The notes under the pieces were generated by a model that worked only from the letters and a program-made list of their open reading frames with translations, searched no databases and was not told the DNA's origin. A stretch of 40,261 bases of DNA, from positions 1 through 40,261 of the forward strand of contig CADANN010000020.1 in the NCBI GenBank assembly GCA_902789325.1, written 5' to 3'. Positions 23,619 to 33,194 of the stretch are shown piece after piece. This stretch comes from an uncultured Spirochaetaceae bacterium. Lineage in GTDB: Bacteria > Spirochaetota > Spirochaetia > Treponematales > Treponemataceae. Made by a program: the position numbers and the translations under genes. Each line of letters opens with the position of its first letter. Position 1 is the first letter of the stretch.

Positions 23619-26600
23619 ATGCCAGGATTAAGTCAGCTTAAAAAATTCAGCAGTGATCTTCTTGCTCTGGGTGACGAAACAAATCTTCGTGCCATCCGTG
23701 GTGAAAAGCCTGTCAAAATTGAGATTCCAAAAGAAATTGAAGATATAAACGACTCAGAAGACTTTGTTCTTGGTATGCCGCAAATTGAGGCAGAACCTGA
23801 GGTTTCTGCTGTCGATGAAGACCTTTCTGATTTAACTGCCCTTGTTAATCCTTCTGCATCTACTGCTAAGCCTGGTGAAGCAGAACCTGCCCCTAGTTTT
23901 GAAGCTCCTGATATGTCTGCACTCTTGAATCCGGTTGCCGCTGAGGTTTCTGAAGATTCTGGAATGCCAGACCTTTCGATGTTTGATGAGCCGGAAGAAA
24001 CTGAAGAAGTTGAAGAAGTAGAAGAAGAACCTGAAGAAATTTCCATTGCAGATATGGGCCTTGATGCTCTGCTTGCGGGCGGTGGTTTTGATGAGCCTGA
24101 GCCAGAAGAAGAGCAGGAAGAGGAAGAAAGCGAATCTTCAGCTGATATTGATCTTGATAATTTTGAAGAGATTTCTGATTTAGATTCTATTGGAGTTGAA
24201 GAACCAGAGCCTGTTGCCCCTGAGGTTGAAGAGCCTCTTGAAGAAGCAGAACCTGTTGATGAAGCTGAGCCTGTTGAAGAAGCCGAGCCTGTTGATGATT
24301 TTGACCTTACAGAACCAGCTGCTGAAGAAATTCCTGAGAATGTTGAACCAGTTGAAGACTTTGAATTAGGCGAATCTCTTGATAATGTTGAACCGCTTGA
24401 TGAGCCTGAATCTCTAGAAGAGCCAGCCGCACTTGATGAGTCAGAACCACTTGAAGAACCGGCTCCTGCTGCAGAAGAAGAACCAGCTGCTGTAGATGAA
24501 GCTGCACCAGCAGAAGAGGGCGAGCCATTTGATATGTCTGCCCTTGATGATATGGATTTTGGTGGAGATTCTGCATTTGGAGAAGAAACTGCTCCTGCCG
24601 AAGAACCAGCTGTCGTAGAAGAGCCTGCTGCCGAGACACCGGCTTCATCAGATGATTTTGATTTTGACTCAATGCCTGCAGAAAGCTTTGATGAAGAAGC
24701 TGAACCTTCAGAACCTGCAGATGAATCTGTACCAGCGGAAGAAACTGCTGGCGGTGATATTTCACTTGAAGATTTGGGAAGCCTTGATTTTGATATGCCT
24801 GATATGGGCGAAGGGGCTGCTGCTGAGACTGAAAATGAAGCTGCTGGTGATGAAGATGCCGGTGGAATTCCAGACGGATTATTTGATGCCGGAGACTTTG
24901 ATTTAGGTGGCGCTGCAGAAGATACAGGAGATTCAACTCCATCAACTGATTTTTCTGCTGAAGATGAAATTCCTGATTTTGATGATACAACTGGTCTTGA
25001 TGAAGAGCCTGCAGAGGGTGGAGAAGGTGAAGATAATGCTCCACTTGAAGTTTTTGATACTTCCGAAATGGAAGGAATGGACTTTGGTATTCAGGATACA
25101 GATGCTCAACTTGGCGGTGGAGACGGAGATTTTGAGTTTGGTTCTCATGACGATTTCGCTATGGAAGGCGAATTCGAAATTCCAGGTTTCTCTGATGTAA
25201 CAACTGCCAAAGAAGAAAAAACTGCAAAAACAAAGCTTGTTAGCAGTAAAGATAAAGGAAAAGGTAAAGCAAAGAGAGGTAAGGGACCTGACCTTCCGGA
25301 AGCTGATTTTAGTGGAGCTCAGGAAACAGAAGAACTTCCTCCAAATACTCTTTCTGATGAACAGTACAAAACCTTCCTTGCTAATCTTGCAGAATATCCT
25401 TTGAACGTTCGTCTTGCTTTTGAAGACTTTATCGTTCAGGATGAATTTACAGATGACGCTGAATTTGAAATTATAGAAAAGATTCTCAATAAGGCTCCTG
25501 CACGTCAGGTTGCCGGTATGCTCGAAAAGATGCTCGACACATCAATTCCTATTCCTCGAGACTTTGAGCACCGTACCGCAGCCGAATATGAGGCTTACAA
25601 AAAATCTCTTTCTTATCAGTTAAGAAATAAAATTATTCCAGGTGTTTTACTTGGACTCTTGCTTACAATTGTAGGCTGGGGACTTATTAAATTTACAGAT
25701 TACTGTATTTACAGACCATTAAAAGCTAATTCCCTCTATAAACAGGGCTATGCAATGCTTGAAGCAGATGAATATCCTCAGGCAGAAATGCGTTTTGAAG
25801 AAGCTGTTAAAAAACGAATCAACAAAAAGTGGTTCTTTAAATATGCCCGCGGCTACCGTGCCCATAGACAATATCAGCGCGCTGGAAAGATGTACCAGAA
25901 TATTTTGCGCTACTTTAAGCATGATAAGAATGCAGGTCTTGAATACGCAGATATGGAGCTCAATGATCTTGCAAACTACGAACGCGCAGAAGAAATTGTG
26001 CGCCGTGAAGTACTGGACTACCACATAAACGATGCAGACGGAATTCTCATGCTGGGTGATGTATTCCTTGAATGGGGAACAGAAAAAGATCCTGCAAAAC
26101 TGGAACTTGCCCGAGAACAGTATGCAACTCTTATTCAGCTTTACAAGCCTACAGACCTTTATATGTCTCGCATGATGCGTTACTTTATCCGCACAGACAA
26201 CTTGCGCGAAGTAATTCAGATGCAGAAGAACTTTGAGCCACGTGAAAAATCTCTTAGTTCAGATGACTGGGCTGAGCTTAGCGGTTATCTTCTGGATAAA
26301 TATTATGGAAATCTTGCTCCATCAGAAGAATATCTTCGCTATGAGATTGAAGGTCTCCGCGGACTCTTGCTCCGTGCGGTTAAGACAAATCCTAATAATC
26401 CTATTGCTCAGTATAATCTTGCAAAGTACTTCCTTAAAACTGGTGAAACAGGTTCTATTGAAGCAACTCTCCAGCGTGCAATAGAAAAATTCAATATGGT
26501 TCCGTTTATGAAAAAACGTGACCTCTACAAATACATTGACTCATATCGTTTGCTTGGTGAGCATTATATTGGAACAAATGATTATCTTCAGGCTCAGGAA

Positions 26601-27317
26601 CAGTTTGCAGAAGGTATTTCACTCTTTACAACTGAACGTGATAATGCAGGCTTTGAGGGAACTCCTTCTATCGGTAAGCTTTATGAAGATATGGGTGATA
26701 TCAAGTATTCTATTGCAGGCGACTATGACGATGCACTTTTCAACTACAAGTATTCTGTAGAACTCGAAAATGACAGTCCATCTTTGCGCTACCGCATCGG
26801 ATACATCCAGTATAAGAAGAGCAATTATGTAGAAGCACTTGGCGCCTTTATGAAAGCTGGTGATGGTAATGTAAAAGAGCGCAATCTTATGCTTGCAATG
26901 GCAAATACTCTTTACCTTCGCGGCGATAATTATGCGGCTCAGGGCTACTACGATCAGTTGCTTGATTCTCTTGATGTTGAGATTGCAGAAGAAGGACTGG
27001 TTCTTCCACAGGCAAACGTAAAGCATTACGACTTAATTAATACTTATCTTTATGCATCAAATAACTATGGCGTAACTTTGTATAAGCTTGCAAAGAGAAC
27101 CGGTAACAGCGCTCTTAATGCACAGGCAATTGTTAATTTGAGCCAGTCGGTTCGTGCATGGGATGCACTTACACGTAATCAGGAAACAATGGTAAGACTC
27201 GAAGGAAGTAACCTTGCTGAGCAGAACATTAAATATATAACACATCCAATTCCAGAATTTGAGCCTTCGATTTATACGGATATTTCTAAGACTTTACTCG
27301 ATAACGAGCGTCTGTAA
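23619..27317 (+). CDS. flcA: FlcA-like periplasmic flagellar collar protein (acidic region, one TM helix, TPR domain)
   Basis: 1232 residues. The first 40 residues are conserved-looking (MPGLSQLKKFSSDLLALGDE). About 45-540 is an extremely acidic low-complexity region built from short Glu/Pro/Ala/Asp repeats such as EEAEPVDEAEPVEEAEPVDD. A basic patch (KDKGKGKAKRGKG) and a small helical domain follow, then one TM helix (about 671-695) and a C-terminal TPR array of about 500 residues (QGYAMLEADEYPQAEMRFEE and many more). This layout resembles spirochaete FlcA, which scaffolds the flagellar collar in the periplasm; the name is inferred from architecture and the N-terminus. TAAAAT (23604-23609) ends nine bases before the ATG, with no Shine-Dalgarno. 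Confidence 0.65.
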   Translation: MPGLSQLKKFSSDLLALGDETNLRAIRGEKPVKIEIPKEIEDINDSEDFVLGMPQIEAEPEVSAVDEDLSDLTALVNPSASTAKPGEAEPAPSFEAPDMSALLNPVAAEVSEDSGMPDLSMFDEPEETEEVEEVEEEPEEISIADMGLDALLAGGGFDEPEPEEEQEEEESESSADIDLDNFEEISDLDSIGVEEPEPVAPEVEEPLEEAEPVDEAEPVEEAEPVDDFDLTEPAAEEIPENVEPVEDFELGESLDNVEPLDEPESLEEPAALDESEPLEEPAPAAEEEPAAVDEAAPAEEGEPFDMSALDDMDFGGDSAFGEETAPAEEPAVVEEPAAETPASSDDFDFDSMPAESFDEEAEPSEPADESVPAEETAGGDISLEDLGSLDFDMPDMGEGAAAETENEAAGDEDAGGIPDGLFDAGDFDLGGAAEDTGDSTPSTDFSAEDEIPDFDDTTGLDEEPAEGGEGEDNAPLEVFDTSEMEGMDFGIQDTDAQLGGGDGDFEFGSHDDFAMEGEFEIPGFSDVTTAKEEKTAKTKLVSSKDKGKGKAKRGKGPDLPEADFSGAQETEELPPNTLSDEQYKTFLANLAEYPLNVRLAFEDFIVQDEFTDDAEFEIIEKILNKAPARQVAGMLEKMLDTSIPIPRDFEHRTAAEYEAYKKSLSYQLRNKIIPGVLLGLLLTIVGWGLIKFTDYCIYRPLKANSLYKQGYAMLEADEYPQAEMRFEEAVKKRINKKWFFKYARGYRAHRQYQRAGKMYQNILRYFKHDKNAGLEYADMELNDLANYERAEEIVRREVLDYHINDADGILMLGDVFLEWGTEKDPAKLELAREQYATLIQLYKPTDLYMSRMMRYFIRTDNLREVIQMQKNFEPREKSLSSDDWAELSGYLLDKYYGNLAPSEEYLRYEIEGLRGLLLRAVKTNPNNPIAQYNLAKYFLKTGETGSIEATLQRAIEKFNMVPFMKKRDLYKYIDSYRLLGEHYIGTNDYLQAQEQFAEGISLFTTERDNAGFEGTPSIGKLYEDMGDIKYSIAGDYDDALFNYKYSVELENDSPSLRYRIGYIQYKKSNYVEALGAFMKAGDGNVKERNLMLAMANTLYLRGDNYAAQGYYDQLLDSLDVEIAEEGLVLPQANVKHYDLINTYLYASNNYGVTLYKLAKRTGNSALNAQAIVNLSQSVRAWDALTRNQETMVRLEGSNLAEQNIKYITHPIPEFEPSIYTDISKTLLDNERL

Positions 27318-27344
27318 TAATATATCTGGCAGGTAAAAAAGTAT

Positions 27345-27983
27345 ATGCAGCAGAGAAACATTCGGAATGATAGAGATCCGATTTATGGTATTGTAGAACG
27401 ACAGCGCCTTAATGCAATTTTTAAGGAGCTGTTTAGAAAATCTATTCATATCTGTTCAAGTTTTGTTCCTCTTTTTTTGAAGCTGGCATACTGGCCTGTA
27501 ATAGGGCTGCTGGTACTTGCGCTTATTGCTTATACTGTAAGTGAGATTCTTCGTTCAAAGAATATTGAGATTCCGGTTATTTCCAGTATTACAGAAGTTG
27601 CAGCTCGTAAGCGTGATGAAAACCATTTTGTGCTTGGTCCTGTAACTCTTGTTTGTGGAATTTTACTTGCTGCTTTGCTTTTACCTTTGGATTGTGCAAG
27701 AGTCGGTATTTTTGCTCTTGCCTTTGGTGACGGGCTTGCAAGTCTGATGGGTAAGTTGTTCGGAAAAATTACGATTCCTGGTGCGCATGGAAAAACTGCC
27801 GCCGGAAGTCTTACCTGTTTTTTTGCCGTTTTTATTTCTACATTCTGCTGCTGCGGGTGTACTGTAACTTCGCTTTTAATTGCGTTGTGCGCTATGTTTA
27901 TAGAAGTTCTTCCTCTTGCTGATTTTGATAATCTGATTATTCCACCGGCAATTGGACTGCTTTTTATGACGATAGGCGGTTAA
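27345..27983 (+). CDS. Polyprenol/phytol/dolichol kinase-like membrane protein
   Basis: 212 residues with five to six hydrophobic helices. The motif FGDGLASLMGKLFGKITIPG followed by AHGKTAAGSLTCFFAVF matches the CTP-dependent lipid-alcohol kinase / CDP-diglyceride synthetase-like family (phytol kinase VTE5, dolichol kinase). It likely phosphorylates an isoprenoid alcohol or related lipid at the membrane. It begins 27 bases after the FlcA-like gene and is probably co-transcribed. Its last four bases overlap the convergent gene. Confidence 0.7.
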   Translation: MQQRNIRNDRDPIYGIVERQRLNAIFKELFRKSIHICSSFVPLFLKLAYWPVIGLLVLALIAYTVSEILRSKNIEIPVISSITEVAARKRDENHFVLGPVTLVCGILLAALLLPLDCARVGIFALAFGDGLASLMGKLFGKITIPGAHGKTAAGSLTCFFAVFISTFCCCGCTVTSLLIALCAMFIEVLPLADFDNLIIPPAIGLLFMTIGG

Positions 27984-28795
27984 TCAATCCAAAGGTAATG
28001 CTTATGTACCTCATTCAAATAGAGGTAAGTGCCGATTCCTAAAAGCAGAGTTCCGACTACAAGCGACAAAAAATTATAACTGTAAAAAATCAAAGTAAAG
28101 CCAATGCAAAGCAGAATAAAGCCCAGTGTCATAATCTGTTTGTATTCATTTTTCCGGTTTGTATTAAAAAGTGCGATTGCGCTTACTATGCACACCAGAA
28201 GAGAAAATCCTCTTATTGCCTTTACATAACCATAAGAAATACAGAAGTTTGGAAGAATTACAGCCGTATTTAATGGAATGATTTCAGCAAAGAACATAGA
28301 TATGATAATCAGAATTATACAGTTTCGGTCTGTATTCTGACGGAAATCTTCTGTGCTCAAAACTGTGTTGCCCATAAGTGCAAGTGGTGCAAGAAGTCTT
28401 GCAAAAAGATGGAAGTTACCAGCCTTAAGAAGGAACAGAGAAAATGTACCGGAAAGACGGAGTATAGGTACAAGAACTCGCGAAGTATCAAAAAGGCATG
28501 CAAGCAGAAACATCAAAAAGAAAACTATATCTGGCGCCTGAGTTTTTTCAAAGCTGTGGTATATAATCAATGTAGTTATGCAGATATAGGTCAGCATCAG
28601 AAAAATGCCTATGAAAGTAAAGAGTGGGGAATATCTTAATAGAAAATTATCAGAAAGGCCTTTTGTATAAACTTCCGGCAAAACAAGGTTGTTTGAAAAA
28701 TACTGGAAGAGGGTAAAAAAAGTTCCCAGCATAAGGCATGAAACGGATATAATAAAAAAAACGAGTGTCATTCTGTTTCGAAATCTGATTGTCAT
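27980..28795 (-). CDS. Seven-helix membrane protein, unknown function
   Basis: 271 residues with about seven evenly spaced hydrophobic helices and short loops. The last helix (LVVGTLLLGIGTYLYL) precedes a short tail, NEVHKHYLWID. No family is recognised; the layout recalls membrane sensor modules, but there is no output domain. It is convergent with and overlaps the lipid-kinase-like gene by four bases, and its start is 90 bases from the next divergent gene. Confidence 0.65.
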   Translation of the reverse strand: MTIRFRNRMTLVFFIISVSCLMLGTFFTLFQYFSNNLVLPEVYTKGLSDNFLLRYSPLFTFIGIFLMLTYICITTLIIYHSFEKTQAPDIVFFLMFLLACLFDTSRVLVPILRLSGTFSLFLLKAGNFHLFARLLAPLALMGNTVLSTEDFRQNTDRNCIILIIISMFFAEIIPLNTAVILPNFCISYGYVKAIRGFSLLVCIVSAIALFNTNRKNEYKQIMTLGFILLCIGFTLIFYSYNFLSLVVGTLLLGIGTYLYLNEVHKHYLWID

Positions 28796-28885
28796 ATTTT
28801 AAAGATACAGTGAAGATAAATAATAGTAAAGAGTTTAATTTTTATTCCGAAAATTTAATAGAGAAATCTTGGGAGGATTCTAAGA

Positions 28886-29590
28886 ATGAAAAAATCTTTT
28901 GTTTGCAGTTTATTTTTGATTTTTGGTCTTTCTGCTCTTTCTGCAGGTGACGTTGCAACCTTTGTTGATAAAGGATTTTCTGAAGACGGAAAATATTATG
29001 TTTTCGGTCAGTATGGAGTTACTGACAAAAAATTTCAGGGGTGGGCTGAGCTTTATCAGGTAGATATTGCCGCAAATGATTATACAGATAACGGAGTTTT
29101 TAAAACAAAACCTTCTGCTGTAACTGCAGATAAAAAGGGCCGCGATGTTTTTGAGGCTCTTGAAGGAAAAAGTTTCTATTATTTTAAGGATTTAAAGTGT
29201 GAAACTGCAAATATGGATCACGTACTTTATATTCTTGATGATGTTAATAAAACAGGAACTGATGAAATTGTATTTAAAGATTTCCGCAGCGCAGATCTTG
29301 AAAACGCAGATGTTTATAGCATCAAACTTTATCCGACCGTAAACGGAAAGGGAAAAACTGCACGCTCATCTTTCTATATCATGCTTGAAAAACGTGATGC
29401 AAATGGTGAAGTAATCTTGAGCCGCAAAATTGGTTCTCCAAACATCACCCGCAAGGGAGTTACAAATTACAAGATTGAAAGAATATTCTGCGACAAATCA
29501 GAAAAGAATCTTATTTTTGTAATTGAAAAAATGATGGAAGATGATACAGGAACTTCAATCAGATATATGATTGAGGCAGCACAATTCTAA
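28886..29590 (+). CDS. Predicted secreted protein (DUF2259-like)
   Basis: 234 residues. The signal peptide MKKSFVCSLFLIFGLSALSA is followed by GDVATFVDKGFSEDGKYYVFGQYG, which resembles the start of DUF2259 predicted secreted proteins common in treponemes. The rest is beta-rich, ending with ERIFCDKSEKNLIFVIEKMM. It is probably periplasmic; the function is unknown. GGGAGG nine bases before the ATG is a clear Shine-Dalgarno. Confidence 0.7.
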   Translation: MKKSFVCSLFLIFGLSALSAGDVATFVDKGFSEDGKYYVFGQYGVTDKKFQGWAELYQVDIAANDYTDNGVFKTKPSAVTADKKGRDVFEALEGKSFYYFKDLKCETANMDHVLYILDDVNKTGTDEIVFKDFRSADLENADVYSIKLYPTVNGKGKTARSSFYIMLEKRDANGEVILSRKIGSPNITRKGVTNYKIERIFCDKSEKNLIFVIEKMMEDDTGTSIRYMIEAAQF

Positions 29591-29687
29591 AAAGAAATTT
29601 TTTCAGGAAATTTTTAATAAAACCCCGAAATAACTTCATAAAAAAGTTATTCCTTGTCTATATTATATATAGAAAATATTTTGAAAG

Positions 29688-29717
29688 AACACGGCCCGTA
29701 AAGCCGTGTTTTTTTTT
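29688..29717 (+). terminator. Intrinsic terminator abutting the next gene's Shine-Dalgarno
   Basis: AACACGGC (29688-29695), a seven-base loop and GCCGTGTT (29703-29710), with nine T to 29717. GGAGG (29718-29722) follows with no gap, then the ATG at 29727. It may end the upstream transcript or act as an attenuator, since promoter-like TATATT/TATATA boxes lie upstream at about 29660-29671. Confidence 0.85.
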
Positions 29718-29726
29718 GGAGGTTTT

Positions 29727-30863
29727 ATGAAAAAGTTAGGTCCTGTTCTGCTGCTTCTTGCACAGACTTTTGTGTTGAGTGCTGTAACTATTTTTTGTGT
29801 AGCTCCTGTTTCCTGCCGGGCCACCGAAGAAGGAATTGTAATGCTTACCGGAGATTATGAAGCGCCTAAGCTTACAGATTTTTCTGTGATTGATGAAAGT
29901 ACACTACAGCTTGTGTTCAGCGAGAGTGTAAAGCTTTTAAATACAGTGGTGTCTCCTAAACTTGAAGGCATTTCTGATTCTATGGAACATTCTGAGACGG
30001 CTGTTCCATCACCTGCAATTGAAGCTGCAAGCGGTGCACTTGGAAAATTTGAAGCAGAGGTTCATGCACAGGACGATGGACGCAGTTTTACTGTCGTGCT
30101 TGAAGTCGCCTGCGAAGTTGGCAAAAGTTATGAGTTTTTAGGAATAGTGGAAGATAAAGTTGGAAATACTCTTACGTTCTGTATCCCATTTACGGGATTT
30201 AATTCGCGTATACCAGAGCTTATTATTACAGAAGCGCAGATAAAATATGCAAAAGGCAGTTCTGGTGGTAAGGAGATTTACCGCGGCGAGTTTGTGGAAT
30301 TTCTTACTTTGAAGGGAGGAAATCTAGGTGGATTGGAATTGGTTAGTGGTTCAGATGGCGAGTCTAAAAAATATTGTTTTCCTGCTGTTGAAGTAGAAAA
30401 GGGGCAGGTGTTCATTGCTCATTTAAGATCTGTGGCTGAGGGCTGTGTTGATGAGCGTGAGGATTTTGATGAAGCTACGGCTCCTCATTCAGCGGCGGGT
30501 GTGCTTGATTTGTGGTCGGAAAATACAAGTGCACGACTTCACGACAGCGCCGATGTTATTGTTGTTCGCAATGGAGTAAGTGGTCTTTTACTTGATGCCT
30601 TTATGTATGCGGATGCAAAAACTCTTGAATGGAAAAGCGGGCCGGCTGAGTTTGCGGCTAAGGCAGCTGCAGCAGGTATTTATGAGACTGGTGATGTGAG
30701 CGAGGCGGCTTTGTGCTCAGGTGTAAGCCCCTTAAAATCATTTAAGCGAACTGATGCGGAAGCTTTATGCGAGGCTGTTCTTGCAGGTGAGGACTATGTT
30801 TACCCTGTACGGAATAGCGGCGACTTATGGGAAGTAGGTCCTGTGACTCCAGGGACCTTGTGA
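29727..30863 (+). CDS. Putative lipoprotein with Ig-like and lamin-tail-like regions
   Basis: 378 residues from the Met after the GGAGG Shine-Dalgarno. The N-terminus is a signal peptide ending APVSC, an atypical but plausible spirochaete lipobox, so the protein may be lipid-anchored at Cys about 28. Residues about 45-155 (APKLTDFSVIDESTLQLVFSE through FLGIVEDKVGNTLTF) look like a bacterial Ig-like repeat. The rest (about 165-290, ELIITEAQIKY, GEFVEFLTLKGGNLGGLEL, ADVIVVRNG) resembles the lamin-tail fold used in surface proteins. It is probably envelope-exposed; no specific role can be assigned. Confidence 0.65.
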   Translation: MKKLGPVLLLLAQTFVLSAVTIFCVAPVSCRATEEGIVMLTGDYEAPKLTDFSVIDESTLQLVFSESVKLLNTVVSPKLEGISDSMEHSETAVPSPAIEAASGALGKFEAEVHAQDDGRSFTVVLEVACEVGKSYEFLGIVEDKVGNTLTFCIPFTGFNSRIPELIITEAQIKYAKGSSGGKEIYRGEFVEFLTLKGGNLGGLELVSGSDGESKKYCFPAVEVEKGQVFIAHLRSVAEGCVDEREDFDEATAPHSAAGVLDLWSENTSARLHDSADVIVVRNGVSGLLLDAFMYADAKTLEWKSGPAEFAAKAAAAGIYETGDVSEAALCSGVSPLKSFKRTDAEALCEAVLAGEDYVYPVRNSGDLWEVGPVTPGTL

Positions 30864-30921
30864 TAGACCTGACGCCTTGTGATGCTAGAAAAGAGTTGAA
30901 AAGTATGCTATTCTTTCCTGT

Positions 30922-33192
30922 ATGGTTGAATTATTAGCTCCTGCGGGAAATATTGAATCGCTTGACGCCGCTATTGGTGAAGGCGCGGACGCTGTTTATC
31001 TTGGTTTGCGAAGTTTTAATGCGCGAATGCGAACTACAAACTTTGCATGGAATCAGTTTGAGGCAGCCGTAGAAAGCCTGCATAAAAAACAGAAGAAGGT
31101 TTATGTTACCGTTAACACTGTTTGTGAAGAACGCGAAACAGAACGCCTTTATCGTTTTCTCTCTTATTTGAACGATGTAGGTCCTGATGGTCTTATCGTG
31201 CAGGACTATGCCGTTATGCGCATGGCTCAGGAATTCTTTCCTAAGCTGGAACTGCATGCTTCTACACAGATGAATGTAGAAAGTTCTAATGCTGTTCGTC
31301 TTTTGCAGGGTGCCGGAGTTAAGCGCATGGTACTTGCCCGTGAGTTGGGTCTTGAAGAAATCAAAAAAATCAAAACTGAAACTGGTGCCGATCTTGAAGT
31401 TTTTGTACACGGTGCTTTGTGTGTAAGTGAAAGTGGACTTTGTTTATTCTCAAGCTTCCTTGGTGGAAAATCTGCTAACCGCGGTATGTGTACTCAGGCT
31501 TGCCGTCGTTTCTATACTGCCGAAGTTCCAGGTGGTGTACGCCAGGGCTATTATTTTTCTCCTTGTGATCTTGAACTTATTGAAAAGATTCCAGACCTCA
31601 TTGAAGCTGGAGTTGATTCCTTTAAGATTGAAGGCCGTATGAAGAGTGCAGAGTATGTAGGAAGTGTAGTTTCTGCATACCGCTATGTTATTGATCATTA
31701 CAAAGAAGATAAAAAAGGTGCAATTGCAGCAGGTAAACGTATGCTTGCTTCTGACTTTGCACGCAGTAAAACCTCTTACTGGTATGGCTTTAAGTCACTT
31801 GAAGACGGCATAAATAATGCTGCATCTGCTATCTTGAATCCAGACCAGGCTGGTGGAACAGGTATTTATCTCGGTAAGATTTCTGCAACAAAAGCAGCTC
31901 CTAAAGAACTGGTTGAAGCAATTACAGAAACTATGAGCGCTGATGTACCTCCAGAGCAGCGTCATATTCAGATGGCTCTGCTTAAGGGCGGTTCTTATGA
32001 TCCTGATCCGGGTGATTCTATCCGTCTTCATAAGAAAGATGATACAGGCCGTGTAAGCCATAAGATTCATTCAGTAGAAGTTGAAGATGATGGAGTAAAA
32101 CGCTGGATTGATATTCCAGGCGGCTTTAATATTGGCGACGAAGTATATCTTCTTCAGATTAAAGCTGGTTCAAAACGCTATAACCATGTACTTCCAAATG
32201 ATCTTAGCCGTTACAGAAAACAGCCTAAAGATGAAAGGCTTCCAATCCTTGATCTTACACCGGTTGCAAATAAAGAACTTGCTTACTTCCCTGAAGGAAT
32301 CTACGCACAGGTTTCTTCTGTACAGGACGTATTTGCAGCGCAGGGACTTAAGCCGGTTCGTATAATCCTTGAGTATAATAGCGAGACTTCTTACGACCTG
32401 TTAAATCATAAAACTGTTCTTCCATTCTCAAAGAAGCAGATTTATATTTCTCTCGATCCATTCTGTTCTGCAGCTCAGGAAGACAAGCTTAAGGCAGAAC
32501 TTGACCAGTTGATTGCAGGCGGATACTTCAATTTTGTTGCAAATAATATTGCTCACCTTCAGATGCTTAAGGGCTGTAAGGTAAACATTATTGCAGGTCC
32601 GTATCTTTATACTTTCAACCGTTGGGCTGTAAGCTGGCTTGAAAACCAGAATGTTGGTGCCTTTATTATGCCTTATGAAAATTCGCGCCGTAACCTTGAA
32701 GCAACTTATGAGCAGAATGTTCGTGCACGAGTTCTGGTTCCAATTTTTGCATATCCGGCTCTTTTCCGAATGCGTTTCAAGCTTCCATCAGACTACGACT
32801 TTACTTATTTTGAAGATAAAGAAAACTCTGTATTCAAAGTAAACTCTACTACAGATGGTTCTTTTGTTATGCCTGAAGAGCCATTTGCAATTACTGATAA
32901 AACAGATTTCATTACATCCTCTGGCTTTAAGCGCCTGCTTGTAGACTTCTCTAAAACTAAGGTTTCGAGAAGTCAGATAAAGGCTATTACCACTTCAATG
33001 GTAAAAGGTCAGCCGCTTCCTGGCGTTTCACGCTTTAACTGGAAAGATGGATTCTATTCTCCACAGCAGATGGAAGAATATCGCCTTTCCAATGAAAGAG
33101 CAGCAGAACGCAAGGCAGCTGCGGCACAAAAGGTTGCTGGACGCAATCCTAATGCGGGACGTAGCCGAAAGCCAGGTGGAAAACGACGTTAG
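30922..33192 (+). CDS. U32 peptidase-family protein (RNA hydroxylation type)
   Basis: 756 residues. It opens with VELLAPAGNIESLDAAIGEGADAVYLG and carries the U32 signature EVFVHGALCVSESGLCLFSS...GMCTQACRRFY, with clustered Cys, plus FKIEGRMKSAEYVG. U32 members of this length with a C-terminal extension include RlhA and TrhP-type enzymes needed for RNA hydroxylation; genuine protease activity is doubtful. The tail is basic (GRNPNAGRSRKPGGKRR), which suits RNA binding. TATTCT (30909-30914) ends seven bases before the ATG, with no Shine-Dalgarno. The stop is two bases from the convergent ssb stop. Confidence 0.88.
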   Translation: MVELLAPAGNIESLDAAIGEGADAVYLGLRSFNARMRTTNFAWNQFEAAVESLHKKQKKVYVTVNTVCEERETERLYRFLSYLNDVGPDGLIVQDYAVMRMAQEFFPKLELHASTQMNVESSNAVRLLQGAGVKRMVLARELGLEEIKKIKTETGADLEVFVHGALCVSESGLCLFSSFLGGKSANRGMCTQACRRFYTAEVPGGVRQGYYFSPCDLELIEKIPDLIEAGVDSFKIEGRMKSAEYVGSVVSAYRYVIDHYKEDKKGAIAAGKRMLASDFARSKTSYWYGFKSLEDGINNAASAILNPDQAGGTGIYLGKISATKAAPKELVEAITETMSADVPPEQRHIQMALLKGGSYDPDPGDSIRLHKKDDTGRVSHKIHSVEVEDDGVKRWIDIPGGFNIGDEVYLLQIKAGSKRYNHVLPNDLSRYRKQPKDERLPILDLTPVANKELAYFPEGIYAQVSSVQDVFAAQGLKPVRIILEYNSETSYDLLNHKTVLPFSKKQIYISLDPFCSAAQEDKLKAELDQLIAGGYFNFVANNIAHLQMLKGCKVNIIAGPYLYTFNRWAVSWLENQNVGAFIMPYENSRRNLEATYEQNVRARVLVPIFAYPALFRMRFKLPSDYDFTYFEDKENSVFKVNSTTDGSFVMPEEPFAITDKTDFITSSGFKRLLVDFSKTKVSRSQIKAITTSMVKGQPLPGVSRFNWKDGFYSPQQMEEYRLSNERAAERKAAAAQKVAGRNPNAGRSRKPGGKRR

Positions 33193-33194
33193 CT

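Noticed and set aside
24307..25044. Long open frame on the minus strand opposite the FlcA-like gene
   Set aside because: It is a Gln/His/Leu-rich mirror of the acidic repeat codons (GAA/GAT/CCT) and has no domain or ribosome-binding site.
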